DNA of 64,000 bases from Aquisediminimonas profunda. GTDB lineage: Bacteria > Pseudomonadota > Alphaproteobacteria > Sphingomonadales > Sphingomonadaceae. Made by a program: the position numbers and the translations under genes. The DNA lies in NCBI RefSeq assembly GCF_019443285.1, contig NZ_CP080327.1, forward strand, positions 930,001 to 994,000. Reading direction: 5' to 3'. The notes beneath the pieces were generated by a model. The model searched no databases, was not told where the DNA came from, and was given only the letters and a program-made list of their open reading frames with translations. This document shows, piece after piece, positions 45,526 to 54,629 of this stretch (position 1 is its first letter; each line of letters opens with the position of its first letter).

Positions 45526-47796
45526 TTAGGCAAGGCTCACAAAGCTGTCGAGAACACGTTTTCTTCCCGCTTGCTCAAAATCTATTTCCAGCTTGTTGCC
45601 TTCGATTTCGGCAATCGTGCCATATCCGAATTTGGTGTGGAAGATCCGCAAGCCCACCGAGACGTCGCTGCGGCCCTTGTTGCCAAGGCTGACGGCGCTG
45701 CCACGCGCTTCGACAATGCGGGTCGGCTGGGTCGAATAGCTACCGCCGGCCGCGCGCTGCCAGCCGGGTCCACGGCCAGTGCCGCGCTGGACATGGGCAA
45801 AGGGATCAATCTGTTCGGACCAGCTTGCCCGCCACAGGCTCTCGCCCCCGGCCATGCTGGTTTCCTGGAGGATATGGGCATCTGGCAATTCGGCAATGAA
45901 ACGTGAAGGGATGCTTGATGTCCATTGGCCATAGATGCGTCGATTTGCCGCATGCAGGATGGTGCACCGCTTCCGCGCCCGGGTAATCGCGACATAGGCG
46001 AGGCGGCGTTCCTCTTCGAGGCTCTTTAGCCCACCTTCGTCCAATGCGCGCTGCGACGGGAACACGCCTTCCTCCCAGCCGACAAGGAACGTCCGGTCAA
46101 ATTCCAGGCCCTTAGCGGCGTGGATCGTCATGATCGTCACCTTCTGATCGTCCGCCGCTGCATCATTATCCATCACCAGGCTGACATGTTCGAGGAAGGC
46201 GCCAAGCGTTTCATAGTCTTCCATGGCCCGGACAAGTTCGCTCAGGTTTTCGAGACGCCCGGCACTTTCGGCGGACTTGTCCGCTTGCAGCATCGCAGTA
46301 TAGCCGCTTTCGTCGAGAATGGCCCTGGCAAGCTCGGGATGCAGCAGGTCACGTGCCCTGTCTCGCCAGCTTGCCAGATCAGCGACAAATCCACCAAGCG
46401 CGCGCCGGGCCTGCGGGGTCAGTTCATCACTGTCCAGAATTCGGGTTGCGGCCTGTGCAAGCGGCATGGCTTCCGCACGTGCCAGCGTCTGCAATTTCGC
46501 AATCGCCTTGTCGCCCAGCCCGCGTTTGGGCTGGTTGACGATCCGCTCGAACGCCAGATCGTCGGCCGGCTGGTTGACGAGCCTCAGATAAGCCAATGCA
46601 TCCCGGATCTCGGCGCGTTCGTAAAAGCGGAATCCGCCAACGATCCTGTAGGGCAGGCCGATGGCAATGAACCGGTCTTCGAATTCGCGGGTCTGGAATT
46701 GTGCGCGGACGAGAATTGCCGCATCGTCGAGCGAGGCTCCGTTGCGCTGGTCCGCTTCGATCATCTCGCCAACGCGCCGGGCTTCTTCCGGGCCATCCCA
46801 GACGCCAATGACGTCAACTTTCTCGCCAGCGTTCAATTGCGTCCAGAGTGTCTTGCCAAGCCGTCCGCCATTATTCGCAATCAGGCCGGACGCGGCGGCG
46901 AGGATATGCGGTGTCGAACGGTAATTCTGTTCGAGCTTGATTATTGCGGCACCGGGAAAATCCTGTTCGAAGCGCAGGATGTTGGTCACCTCAGCGCCGC
47001 GCCAGGAATAGATCGACTGGTCATCATCGCCCACGCAGCAGATATTCTTGCGCACCTGGGCGAGCAGCCTGAGCCAGAGGTACTGGACGGCGTTGGTGTC
47101 CTGATACTCGTCAACCAGGATGTATTTGAAGCGCCGCTGATAATCCTCAAGCACATCGCGATTCGCCTTGAGGATCGTCAGGACATGAAGCAGCAGATCC
47201 CCGAAGTCGCAGGCATTGAGGGCCTTCAGCCGGTCCTGGTAAATCTGGTAGAGTTCACCCCCACGGCCATTGGCGAAGCGTTCGCTTTCTCCAGCATCAA
47301 TGTCGCTGGGGGTCAGCCCCTTGTTTTTCCACTGATCGATCAGTCCGCCCAATTGTCTTGCAGGCCAGCGCTTCTCGTCCAGATCGGCAAGCTGGATCAC
47401 CTGTTTCAAGAGGCGAATCTGGTCATCAGTGTCGAGGATGGTGAAATTGCTCTGCAGGCCGACAAGTTCGGCGTGGCGACGGAGCATTTTCGCACCGATC
47501 GAATGAAATGTCCCGAGCCAGGGCATGCCTTCAACGGCATCGCCGATAATCCGGCCGACGCGCTCCTTCATTTCGCGCGCTGCCTTGTTCGTAAAGGTGA
47601 CAGCGAGGATTTCCGAAGGCCGTGCGCTGCGCGTTGCAATCAGGTGCGCGAGCCGTGCCGTCAGTGCTGCTGTCTTGCCAGTCCCTGCGCCCGCCAACAT
47701 CAGGACGGGACCTTCCGAAGTCAGCACAGCCTCGCGCTGCGGCGGGTTCAATCCCTTGAGGTAGGGTGGCTCAACTGACGGTGTCGGGGTGTTCAT
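45526..47796 (-). CDS. uvrD: ATP-dependent DNA helicase UvrD/PcrA family
   Basis: 3'-5' superfamily 1 helicase for mismatch and nucleotide excision repair, 756 aa. Walker A AGAGTGKTAALTAR, VTFTNKAAREMKERV, the Walker B region ILVDEYQDTNAVQY, GDDDQSIYSWRGAEV, EQNYRSTPHIL, VTIMTIHAAKGLEFDRTFLVGWEEGVFPSQRA, and VAITRARKRC. The C-terminal tail has the RNAP/Tudor-like FHTKFGYGTIAEIEGNKLEIDFEQAG. ATG 47796 is preferred over GTG 47802. mutS is also in the window, but 32 kb away. Confidence 0.96.
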   Translation of the reverse strand: MNTPTPSVEPPYLKGLNPPQREAVLTSEGPVLMLAGAGTGKTAALTARLAHLIATRSARPSEILAVTFTNKAAREMKERVGRIIGDAVEGMPWLGTFHSIGAKMLRRHAELVGLQSNFTILDTDDQIRLLKQVIQLADLDEKRWPARQLGGLIDQWKNKGLTPSDIDAGESERFANGRGGELYQIYQDRLKALNACDFGDLLLHVLTILKANRDVLEDYQRRFKYILVDEYQDTNAVQYLWLRLLAQVRKNICCVGDDDQSIYSWRGAEVTNILRFEQDFPGAAIIKLEQNYRSTPHILAAASGLIANNGGRLGKTLWTQLNAGEKVDVIGVWDGPEEARRVGEMIEADQRNGASLDDAAILVRAQFQTREFEDRFIAIGLPYRIVGGFRFYERAEIRDALAYLRLVNQPADDLAFERIVNQPKRGLGDKAIAKLQTLARAEAMPLAQAATRILDSDELTPQARRALGGFVADLASWRDRARDLLHPELARAILDESGYTAMLQADKSAESAGRLENLSELVRAMEDYETLGAFLEHVSLVMDNDAAADDQKVTIMTIHAAKGLEFDRTFLVGWEEGVFPSQRALDEGGLKSLEEERRLAYVAITRARKRCTILHAANRRIYGQWTSSIPSRFIAELPDAHILQETSMAGGESLWRASWSEQIDPFAHVQRGTGRGPGWQRAAGGSYSTQPTRIVEARGSAVSLGNKGRSDVSVGLRIFHTKFGYGTIAEIEGNKLEIDFEQAGRKRVLDSFVSLA

Positions 47797-47904
47797 CGTC
47801 ACGAACGATTAGGGAACATTGTTCCGGCGAGCAAGCGCCTCGGTCTGCCATCGGCAATGCCTGCTTGGCCCCGGTGCCGCACAGCGTTAGGGTGGGGCCA
47901 CGTC

Positions 47905-48822
47905 ATGCAGATCTATCTTCCCATTGCCAATATGTCGGTCAACATCCTGACCATGATCCTGCTCGGCGGGACAGTAGGGCTGCTGTCGGGCATGTTTGGG
48001 GTTGGAGGAGGGTTTCTTACTACACCGCTGCTGATTTTCTTTGGCATTCCGCCCACGGTTGCGGCCGCATCGGCTGCCACGCAGGTGACGGGCGCCAGTG
48101 TTTCCGGCGTACTTGCGCATTGGGAACGCGGTGGGGTCGACCTGCGGATGGGCTTGCTCCTTGCCGCAGGAGGCGTGATCGGTGCCTTGGTCGGAGCCTG
48201 GCTGTTCAATGCGCTGAGCGGGCTTGGCCAGATCGATACGGCGATCAATATTCTGTATGTTGCGATGCTGGGATCGATCGGGTGGCTGATGGCACGAGAT
48301 GCCTGGCGCGACATTCGGGCAGAACGGTCCGGAGAGCCGGTTCAAGTCCGCAAGGTTCATCATCACCCGCTGGTCGCGAACCTGCCATTTCGCTGGCGCT
48401 TCTACAAATCGGGCATTTATGTCTCTCCCTTGGCGCCGCTCGCCCTTGGCGTTTTCACCGGCATACTGACTGTCCTTCTCGGAGTTGGCGGTGGCTTTGT
48501 TGTCGTGCCGGCGATGATCTACCTGCTTGGCATGTCGGCAAGAGTCGTCGTCGGTACGTCGCTATTGCAGATTCTGCTTGTCACGGCCTTCACGACAATG
48601 GTTCATGCCTTGACGACACATGCTGTCGATATCGTTCTGGCTGCGCTGCTGCTGGTCGGCGGCACATTCGGGGCCCAGATGGGAGCCCGTCTCGCCGTCC
48701 GGCTGCCGCCCCAGAAGCTCAGAATGGCCCTGGCCGTTATCGTTCTGCTTGTGGCCTTGCGGATGTTCCTTGGCTTGACCTACCGCCCGCCCGAGCTCTT
48801 CACGATCGAGCTCCTGGGATGA
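47905..48822 (+). CDS. TauE/SafE-family permease (second copy)
   Basis: 305 aa, from ATG 47905 (MQIYLPIANMSVNILTMILLGG). Two repeats with MFGVGGGFLTTPLLIFFGIPPTVAAASAATQVTGAS and VFTGILTVLLGVGGGFVVVPAMIYLLG, plus a histidine-rich loop VRKVHHHPLVANL between them. Overlaps the TIGR02186 gene by four bases, a pairing seen in alphaproteobacteria. Probably exports sulfite or a related anion. Divergent from uvrD. Confidence 0.92.
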   Translation: MQIYLPIANMSVNILTMILLGGTVGLLSGMFGVGGGFLTTPLLIFFGIPPTVAAASAATQVTGASVSGVLAHWERGGVDLRMGLLLAAGGVIGALVGAWLFNALSGLGQIDTAINILYVAMLGSIGWLMARDAWRDIRAERSGEPVQVRKVHHHPLVANLPFRWRFYKSGIYVSPLAPLALGVFTGILTVLLGVGGGFVVVPAMIYLLGMSARVVVGTSLLQILLVTAFTTMVHALTTHAVDIVLAALLLVGGTFGAQMGARLAVRLPPQKLRMALAVIVLLVALRMFLGLTYRPPELFTIELLG

Positions 48823-49577
48823 TCCGGGGCCTTTTCCTTGCGGTCATTGCACTTCTTCTGACGGGAGCGCGTGAACCCGTCCTCGTACCCGACGTGTCCC
48901 AGCGCAATGTGGATATCGTTTACAGTTTCACGGGGGCCGAACTGCTCCTGTTCGGAGCGATCCTCTATCCGGACGGCCGCTTTCCCCAGCGCGATGCCGA
49001 TATCGCAGTGGTGCTCAAGGGGCCAAGCCAGCCCATATTGATGCGTGAAAAGCAGCGGTTGCTCGGGACGATCTGGGCGAATGCAGACAGCACACGCTTT
49101 CAGTCCGCGCCGGGCTTTTATGCGATTGCGACGTCGCGCCCGCTTGAAAAGCTGGTCGATGAGCGGACGGCTGCAATCTATGAACTCGGGCTTGGCAATA
49201 TCCAACTTTCGCCGGCCGATGCGGGTGACACCGGCAAGCAGGCCCGATTTGAAAACGGGCTTGTCGATCTGCGCCGCAAGAATGAACTTTTCATTGATCG
49301 ACCGGGGGCAGTGGAGATCACCAATGGCGTGCTCTATCGGGCGCGCCTGCCCATCCCGGCACGGGTCCCGACGGGGCACTATACGGCGGAAACGTTCCTC
49401 ATTCGCGATGGGCGCGTTCTCGCAGCGGCTACGCGCGACATCGTCATCCGCAAATCCGGATTTGAGAGGTTTGTAGCGGTTGCTGCGGATCAATCCCCCT
49501 TTCTCTATGGCCTGTGCGCGATTGCGCTTTCGCTCGGGCTTGGCTGGCTTGCGAGCGCGGCGTTCAAGCGGTTCTGA
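48819..49577 (+). CDS. TIGR02186/Alph_Pro_TM family protein
   Basis: 252 aa. Signal peptide MIRGLFLAVIALLLTGA, extracytoplasmic body with VLVPDVSQRNVDIVYSFTGAELLLFGAI, VVLKGPSQPILMREKQRLLGTIWANADSTRFQSAPGFYAIATSRPL, and a C-terminal membrane helix FLYGLCAIALSLGLGWLASAAF. The family, Putative transmembrane protein Alph_Pro_TM, is of unknown function and regularly follows TauE/SafE, suggesting a shared export machine. Coupled to the permease by ATGA. Confidence 0.9.
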   Translation: MIRGLFLAVIALLLTGAREPVLVPDVSQRNVDIVYSFTGAELLLFGAILYPDGRFPQRDADIAVVLKGPSQPILMREKQRLLGTIWANADSTRFQSAPGFYAIATSRPLEKLVDERTAAIYELGLGNIQLSPADAGDTGKQARFENGLVDLRRKNELFIDRPGAVEITNGVLYRARLPIPARVPTGHYTAETFLIRDGRVLAAATRDIVIRKSGFERFVAVAADQSPFLYGLCAIALSLGLGWLASAAFKRF

Positions 49578-49649
49578 CCGGTTCACCCGGTTTCCGCTTT
49601 CTTAAGGAACGCCTGCTATCCCGATGTCCTGTTTCAGGGGGCCGAATTT

Positions 49650-51329
49650 ATGGATTTTCCGACGTCATCGAGTGCTGCGCAACCACAATCGGACTTTGGC
49701 CTTGCTGCTGTGCCGCGCCCGGCGCGTGGCGTGGATACCGAGATCGGCTGTGTCCTGGACATTTCAGGATCGTCTTCGCGCGTGCTTCTCGATGCGGCAG
49801 CCATCGAATCGCTGGCTTCGCAGGCAGATCCCAGCCTTGCAGGCGCCGGGCAGGTCGGTGGCCAGATCAAGGTCAAGGTCGGCTCGACATGGCTAGTCGC
49901 CAATATTCGTACACTTTCGAAACACCCTGACATGTCGGGAAAGGTGATCGCAATGATCGACTTTCTGGGCGAGGGCGATGAAGAGCGCCTGACCGGCAAG
50001 ATCTACAATTTCCGCCGCGGTGTGACGCGATATCCATTTCCTGATGCATCGGTCTTTCCGGCGTCTTCGGACGACATGCGCCAGCTCTATGCTGCCGATG
50101 ACCGCGCGATCATCGAGATTGGCACTGTCTATCCCACAAGCGATATCCGCGGGGCACTGTATGTAGACGCCATGCTGGGCAAGCATTTCGCACTGCTCGG
50201 CTCGACAGGTACCGGCAAATCAACGGCGGCCGCACTCATTCTGCACAGAATTTGCGAAATGGCACCACAGGGTCATATCGTGATGATCGATCCCCACGGC
50301 GAATATTCAGCGGCGTTCAAGACCAATGGCGCGCTTTACGACGTGACGAACCTCGCCATGCCATACTGGCTGATGAACTTTGAGGAGCATTGCGAAGTCT
50401 TTCTGACAACCCAGGGAAAAGAGCGCCAGCTTGATGCCGATATCCTTGCCAAGTGCCTTCTTGCTGCCCGCGCAAAGAGTCGCACTTCCGAAGGGATTGC
50501 CAAGCTCACGGTCGACTCGCCGATTCCCTATCTCCTGTCCGACCTCACCAACATCATTCAGGCGGAAATGGGCAAGCTGGACAAGGCCGGCGAGAATGCA
50601 CCGTATATGCGGCTGAAAACCAAGATTGACGAAATCAAGGCCGATCCGCGCTACACCTTCATGTTTTCCGGGATGATGGTGGCCGACACAATGGCTGAGT
50701 TCCTTGGCCGGATCTTCCGCCTTCCGGGCGACGGCAAGCCGATCTCGATCATCGATGTCTCGGGTGTCCCGTCCGAAATCACCTCGGTGGTTGTTGCAGT
50801 CTTGAGCCGGATGGTCTTTGACTACGCAATCTGGTCGCGCAACGAGCCGCAGCGCCCGATCCTGCTCGTCTGTGAAGAAGCCCACCGCTATGTGCCGGCC
50901 GAACGAGACGCGCACAAAAGCTCTGTCGGCAAGATCCTCGGCCGGATTGCGAAGGAAGGTCGTAAATACGGTATTTCGCTCGGCCTTATCACCCAGCGTC
51001 CGTCGGACCTTGCCGAAGGGGTGTTGTCGCAATGCGGTACCATTATTGCGATGCGCCTCAACAATGATCGCGACCAGGCCTTTGTGAAAGCGGCCATGCC
51101 GGAAGGCGCACGCGGCTTTCTCGATACCATTCCTGCGCTCCGAAACCGGGAATGCATCATCTGCGGCGAAGGCGTGTCTATCCCGATCCGCGTTGCGATC
51201 GACGACCTTGAGGAATTCAAGCGCCCCGCGTCCAGCGATCCGATCTTTTCGGAACTCTGGCAGCAGGCGGGCGGCGAGGACGAGATTGTCGGTCGTGTGG
51301 TAAAAAGGTGGCGCAGTCAGGGCAAATAA
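49650..51329 (+). CDS. HerA-like (DUF87) ATPase
   Basis: 559 aa. N-terminal beta-rich HAS-barrel-type domain (about 1-165), then a RecA-type motor with Walker A LLGSTGTGKSTAAAL (GSTGTGKS at 184-191), a Walker B-like ILLVCEEAHRYVPAERD, and a C-terminal arginine-finger-type region (LITQRPSDLAEGVLSQCGT). HerA works with nuclease NurA in archaea, and bacterial HerA-like ATPases act in DNA processing or in defence. No nuclease or SIR2 partner is adjacent, so I take it as a stand-alone core ATPase. Its 3' end lies about 250 bases before rpsL. Confidence 0.88.
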   Translation: MDFPTSSSAAQPQSDFGLAAVPRPARGVDTEIGCVLDISGSSSRVLLDAAAIESLASQADPSLAGAGQVGGQIKVKVGSTWLVANIRTLSKHPDMSGKVIAMIDFLGEGDEERLTGKIYNFRRGVTRYPFPDASVFPASSDDMRQLYAADDRAIIEIGTVYPTSDIRGALYVDAMLGKHFALLGSTGTGKSTAAALILHRICEMAPQGHIVMIDPHGEYSAAFKTNGALYDVTNLAMPYWLMNFEEHCEVFLTTQGKERQLDADILAKCLLAARAKSRTSEGIAKLTVDSPIPYLLSDLTNIIQAEMGKLDKAGENAPYMRLKTKIDEIKADPRYTFMFSGMMVADTMAEFLGRIFRLPGDGKPISIIDVSGVPSEITSVVVAVLSRMVFDYAIWSRNEPQRPILLVCEEAHRYVPAERDAHKSSVGKILGRIAKEGRKYGISLGLITQRPSDLAEGVLSQCGTIIAMRLNNDRDQAFVKAAMPEGARGFLDTIPALRNRECIICGEGVSIPIRVAIDDLEEFKRPASSDPIFSELWQQAGGEDEIVGRVVKRWRSQGK

Positions 51330-51351
51330 AGCCCTGCATTGGCCTTTCCGG

Positions 51352-51380
51352 TTGACCTGACCCGATTGTCTGGCTAATGG
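51352..51380 (+). promoter_or_regulatory. putative promoter of the str operon
   Basis: TTGACC (51352-51357), 17-base spacer, TAATGG (51375-51380). The -35 matches 5 of 6. The -10 is weak. The site leaves an untranslated leader of about 190 bases before rpsL, which contains the terminator-like hairpin at 51477-51516. The 245 bases between the HerA-like gene and rpsL hold no gene. Confidence 0.5.
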
Positions 51381-51476
51381 CGCGCTCGTCCGAAGGGAAT
51401 GGTGCGTGGGGTTAGCCCCGCAATTTTCCGCGAACTACGGGCACTACATAGCGCTTGAACGATGCTTGTGTGGGTG

Positions 51477-51516
51477 AAGGCCTGAGGATCATGATGTGAT
51501 TCTCTTAGGCCTTTTT
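51477..51516 (+). terminator. terminator-like hairpin in the rpsL leader
   Basis: AAGGCCT (51477-51483) pairs with AGGCCTT (51507-51513), extended inward by further pairs including G-U, and is followed by TTTTT (51512-51516). It lies 58 bases before the rpsL ATG and downstream of the putative promoter, so it may be an attenuator, or else the terminator of the HerA-like gene. Confidence 0.7.
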
Positions 51517-51574
51517 GTGTTTCTTGAAACACCGCCTGCATGAACAGAGTAACTTCAAAAAGGTGAAGGGCTTC

Positions 51575-51946
51575 ATGCCAACGATTAATCAGCTGGTCCG
51601 CAAGGGCCGGGACCCTCAGAAGGCTAAATCCAAGGTTCCCGCAATGGAGCAGAACCCGCAAAAGCGCGGCGTCTGCACTCGTGTTTATACAACGACCCCG
51701 AAAAAGCCGAACTCGGCTCTGCGCAAGGTGGCGAAGATTCGCCTGACCAACCAGCGCGAAGTCATCAGCTATATCCCGGGTGAAGGGCACAATCTTCAGG
51801 AGCACTCCGTTGTCCTGATCCGTGGGGGCCGCGTCCGCGATCTTCCTGGTGTGCGTTATCACGTACTTCGCGGCGTTCTGGATACCCAGGGCGTCAAGGA
51901 CCGCAAGCAATCGCGCTCGAAATACGGCGCGAAGCGTCCCAAGTAA
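51575..51946 (+). CDS. rpsL: 30S ribosomal protein S12
   Basis: 123 aa decoding-centre protein. [13 protein letters not shown] has the wild-type Lys43. The second streptomycin-related position, 88, is Arg ([13 protein letters not shown]) where E. coli has Lys; the codon is CGC at 51836-51838. ATG 51575 has AAGGG upstream; a longer frame starting at 51515 is a leader artefact. First gene of the str operon, 15 bases before rpsG. Confidence 0.98.
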   Translation: MPTINQLVRKGRDPQKAKSKVPAMEQNPQKRGVCTRVYTTTPKKPNSALRKVAKIRLTNQREVISYIPGEGHNLQEHSVVLIRGGRVRDLPGVRYHVLRGVLDTQGVKDRKQSRSKYGAKRPK

Positions 51947-51961
51947 GAAGGATCAGCAGAA

Positions 51962-52432
51962 ATGGCACGTCGTCGTCGTCCCGAAAAGCGGATAATCCTG
52001 CCTGATCCCAAGTTCGGGGATGAGGTTCTCTCGAAATTCATGAACAGCGTCATGCTGGATGGCAAGAAGTCCACGGCGGAAGGCATTGTCTACAGTGCCC
52101 TCGAAACCGTCGAGGCTCGCGCAAAGAAGGACCCGTTGCAGGTCTTTCATGATGCACTCAACAATGTGAAGCCGGGCATTGAAGTTCGCAGCCGCCGTGT
52201 TGGCGGTGCGACCTATCAGGTTCCCGTCGAAGTTCGTGCGGAACGTGCTCAAGCGCTTGCCATCCGCTGGCTGATTTCTGCGGCCAGAAACCGCAGCGAG
52301 AACACCATGTCGGCACGGCTTTCGGGCGAATTGCTCGATGCGTCGAGCAATCGTGGCAACGCGGTCAAGAAGCGCGAAGACACGCACCGCATGGCTGAAG
52401 CCAACCGCGCCTTCTCGCATTACCGCTGGTAA
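51962..52432 (+). CDS. rpsG: 30S ribosomal protein S7
   Basis: 156 aa, primary binder of the 3' major domain of 16S rRNA and, in E. coli, a translational repressor of the str operon. Seen: [28 protein letters not shown] and [25 protein letters not shown]. Second gene of the str operon, 27 bases before fusA. Confidence 0.98.
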   Translation: MARRRRPEKRIILPDPKFGDEVLSKFMNSVMLDGKKSTAEGIVYSALETVEARAKKDPLQVFHDALNNVKPGIEVRSRRVGGATYQVPVEVRAERAQALAIRWLISAARNRSENTMSARLSGELLDASSNRGNAVKKREDTHRMAEANRAFSHYRW

Positions 52433-52459
52433 CAGCGATAACCCCCCGGAGTATTTGAC

Positions 52460-54535
52460 ATGGCACGCAGCCATCCTCTCGAAAAATACCGCAATATCGG
52501 TATCATGGCGCACATCGACGCGGGCAAGACCACGACGACCGAGCGTATCCTTTACTACACCGGCAAGTCCTACAAGATCGGCGAAGTGCATGAAGGCACG
52601 GCGACGATGGACTGGATGGAGCAGGAGCAGGAGCGTGGCATCACGATCACGTCTGCTGCGACGACCTGTTTCTGGAATGATCACCGGATCAACATCATCG
52701 ATACGCCAGGGCATGTGGACTTCACGATCGAAGTCGAACGTTCGCTGCGTGTGCTTGACGGTGCAGTCGCATGCTTCGACGGGGTGGCCGGCGTTGAGCC
52801 GCAGTCCGAAACCGTGTGGCGCCAGGCTGAAAAGTACAAGGTTCCGCGGATGTGTTTCGTCAACAAGCTTGACCGCACTGGCGCCAATTTCGAGATGTGC
52901 GTGGACATGATCCGCGACCGCCTCGGCGCGAAGCCGCTCGTGCTCTATATTCCCGTCGGCATCGAAAGCAGCCTCAAGGGCCTCGTCGATCTGGTCGAGA
53001 ATCGCGCGATCATCTGGCTGGACGAATCGCTCGGCGCCAAGTTTGAATATCAGGACATTCCCGATGACCTGAAGGACAAGGCTGCAGCGCTCCGTGCCGA
53101 ACTGATCGAAACCGTGGTTGAGCAGGACGATGCCGTTCTCGAAGCCTATTTCGAAGGCAATGAGCCTGATGTGGCAACGATCAAGAGGTTGATCCGCAAG
53201 GGCACGCTCAATTTCTCGTTCGTGCCTGTGCTGTGCGGCTCGGCATTCAAGAACAAGGGCGTTCAACCGCTGCTGGATGCCGTTGTCGACTATCTGCCTT
53301 CGCCGCTCGACATTCCGCCGGTCGAGGGTCTCAAGCTTGACGGCGTTACGCCGGACACACGCGCAGCTTCCGACGATGCGCCGTTTTCGGCCCTGGCGTT
53401 CAAGATCATGAACGACCCGTTTGTCGGCACGCTGACCTTTGCCCGTATCTATTCGGGCAAGCTTGAAAGTGCTTCGACCGTTCTCAACTCGGTCAAGGAC
53501 AAGAAGGAAAAGGTTGGCCGCATGCTCCTGATGCATGCCAACAGCCGGGAAGACATCCAGGAAGCCTATGCGGGCGACATCGTCGCGCTTGCAGGCCTCA
53601 AGGACACCACGACAGGTGACACGCTGTGCGCCCAGAATGCGCCGATCATTCTTGAGCGGATGGAATTTCCCGAGCCGGTCATCGAAGTTGCGGTCGAACC
53701 CAAGACCAAGGCCGACCAGGAAAAGATGGGCGTCGCGCTCAATCGCCTGGCGCGCGAAGATCCCTCGTTCCGCGTGACGTCAGACCATGAATCGGGCCAG
53801 ACGATCATCAAGGGTATGGGCGAACTTCACCTCGAAATCCTTGTCGACCGCATGAAGCGTGAATTCAAGGTCGAAGCGAATGTCGGTGCGCCGCAGGTCG
53901 CCTATCGCGAATATCTCGCGAAGAAGGTCGATATTGACTACACGCACAAGAAGCAGTCGGGCGGCTCCGGCCAGTTCGGCCGCGTGAAGTTCACGGCAAC
54001 GCCGGGCGAACGTGGTTCGGGCATCATCTTCAAGGATGAAGTCAAGGGCGGCAATATTCCCAAGGAATATATCCCGTCTGTCGAAAAGGGCATGCGCGAA
54101 ACCGCCGAGACGGGCTCGTTGATCGGGTTCCCGATCATCGATTTCGAAATCTCGCTTTATGATGGCGCGTACCACGATGTCGACTCGTCGGCACTGGCGT
54201 TCGAAATCTGTGCGCGGGCAGCGATGCGCGAAGCGGCCCAAAAAGCCGGCATCAAGCTGCTTGAGCCGATCATGAAGGTCGAAGTCGTCACACCGGAAGA
54301 TTATCTGGGCGATGTCATCGGCGACATGAATTCGCGGCGCGGGCAGATCCAGGGCACTGACAGCCGCGGGAATGCCCAGGTTGTCGAGGCGATGGTGCCG
54401 CTTGCCAACATGTTCGGCTATGTGAATCAGCTGCGTTCGTTCACGCAAGGACGCGCGCAGTATACGATGCAGTTCTCGCATTATGACGAAGTGCCTGCAA
54501 ACGTCGCTGAAGAGGTGAAGGCAAAGCTTGCCTGA
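52460..54535 (+). CDS. fusA: elongation factor G
   Basis: 691-aa GTPase that drives translocation. G1 [14 protein letters not shown]2/G3 [15 protein letters not shown] and [10 protein letters not shown]4 [10 protein letters not shown]. Domains II-V are complete, with the tip region [19 protein letters not shown] lies 8 bases upstream of ATG 52460. Confidence 0.98.
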   Translation: MARSHPLEKYRNIGIMAHIDAGKTTTTERILYYTGKSYKIGEVHEGTATMDWMEQEQERGITITSAATTCFWNDHRINIIDTPGHVDFTIEVERSLRVLDGAVACFDGVAGVEPQSETVWRQAEKYKVPRMCFVNKLDRTGANFEMCVDMIRDRLGAKPLVLYIPVGIESSLKGLVDLVENRAIIWLDESLGAKFEYQDIPDDLKDKAAALRAELIETVVEQDDAVLEAYFEGNEPDVATIKRLIRKGTLNFSFVPVLCGSAFKNKGVQPLLDAVVDYLPSPLDIPPVEGLKLDGVTPDTRAASDDAPFSALAFKIMNDPFVGTLTFARIYSGKLESASTVLNSVKDKKEKVGRMLLMHANSREDIQEAYAGDIVALAGLKDTTTGDTLCAQNAPIILERMEFPEPVIEVAVEPKTKADQEKMGVALNRLAREDPSFRVTSDHESGQTIIKGMGELHLEILVDRMKREFKVEANVGAPQVAYREYLAKKVDIDYTHKKQSGGSGQFGRVKFTATPGERGSGIIFKDEVKGGNIPKEYIPSVEKGMRETAETGSLIGFPIIDFEISLYDGAYHDVDSSALAFEICARAAMREAAQKAGIKLLEPIMKVEVVTPEDYLGDVIGDMNSRRGQIQGTDSRGNAQVVEAMVPLANMFGYVNQLRSFTQGRAQYTMQFSHYDEVPANVAEEVKAKLA

Positions 54536-54629
54536 TTGAAAAAGACGGACTAAGGGCCGCGCCTGATTTCGCAGGCGCTGTCCCGCAATCTTGAACACAG
54601 CAAACCAATCGAAGAACGAGGGTTATAAA

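Noticed and set aside
46120-47778. A 552-codon plus-strand open frame opposite uvrD.
   Set aside because: Antisense shadow of uvrD in high-GC DNA; the uvrD reading shows every helicase motif.
47766-49577. A single 603-residue reading covering the TauE/SafE and TIGR02186 region.
   Set aside because: It is in the TIGR02186 frame but runs through the TauE gene in the wrong frame; only residues from ATG 48819 are the real protein.
51318-51336. Short hairpin CAGGGC/GCCCTG around the HerA-like stop codon.
   Set aside because: Only six pairs, no T-run, and it includes the stop codon; weak evidence for a terminator.
51953-53536. A 527-codon minus-strand open frame opposite rpsG and fusA.
   Set aside because: Shadow of conserved ribosomal genes; composition (Arg/His/Val-rich) is typical of antisense frames here.
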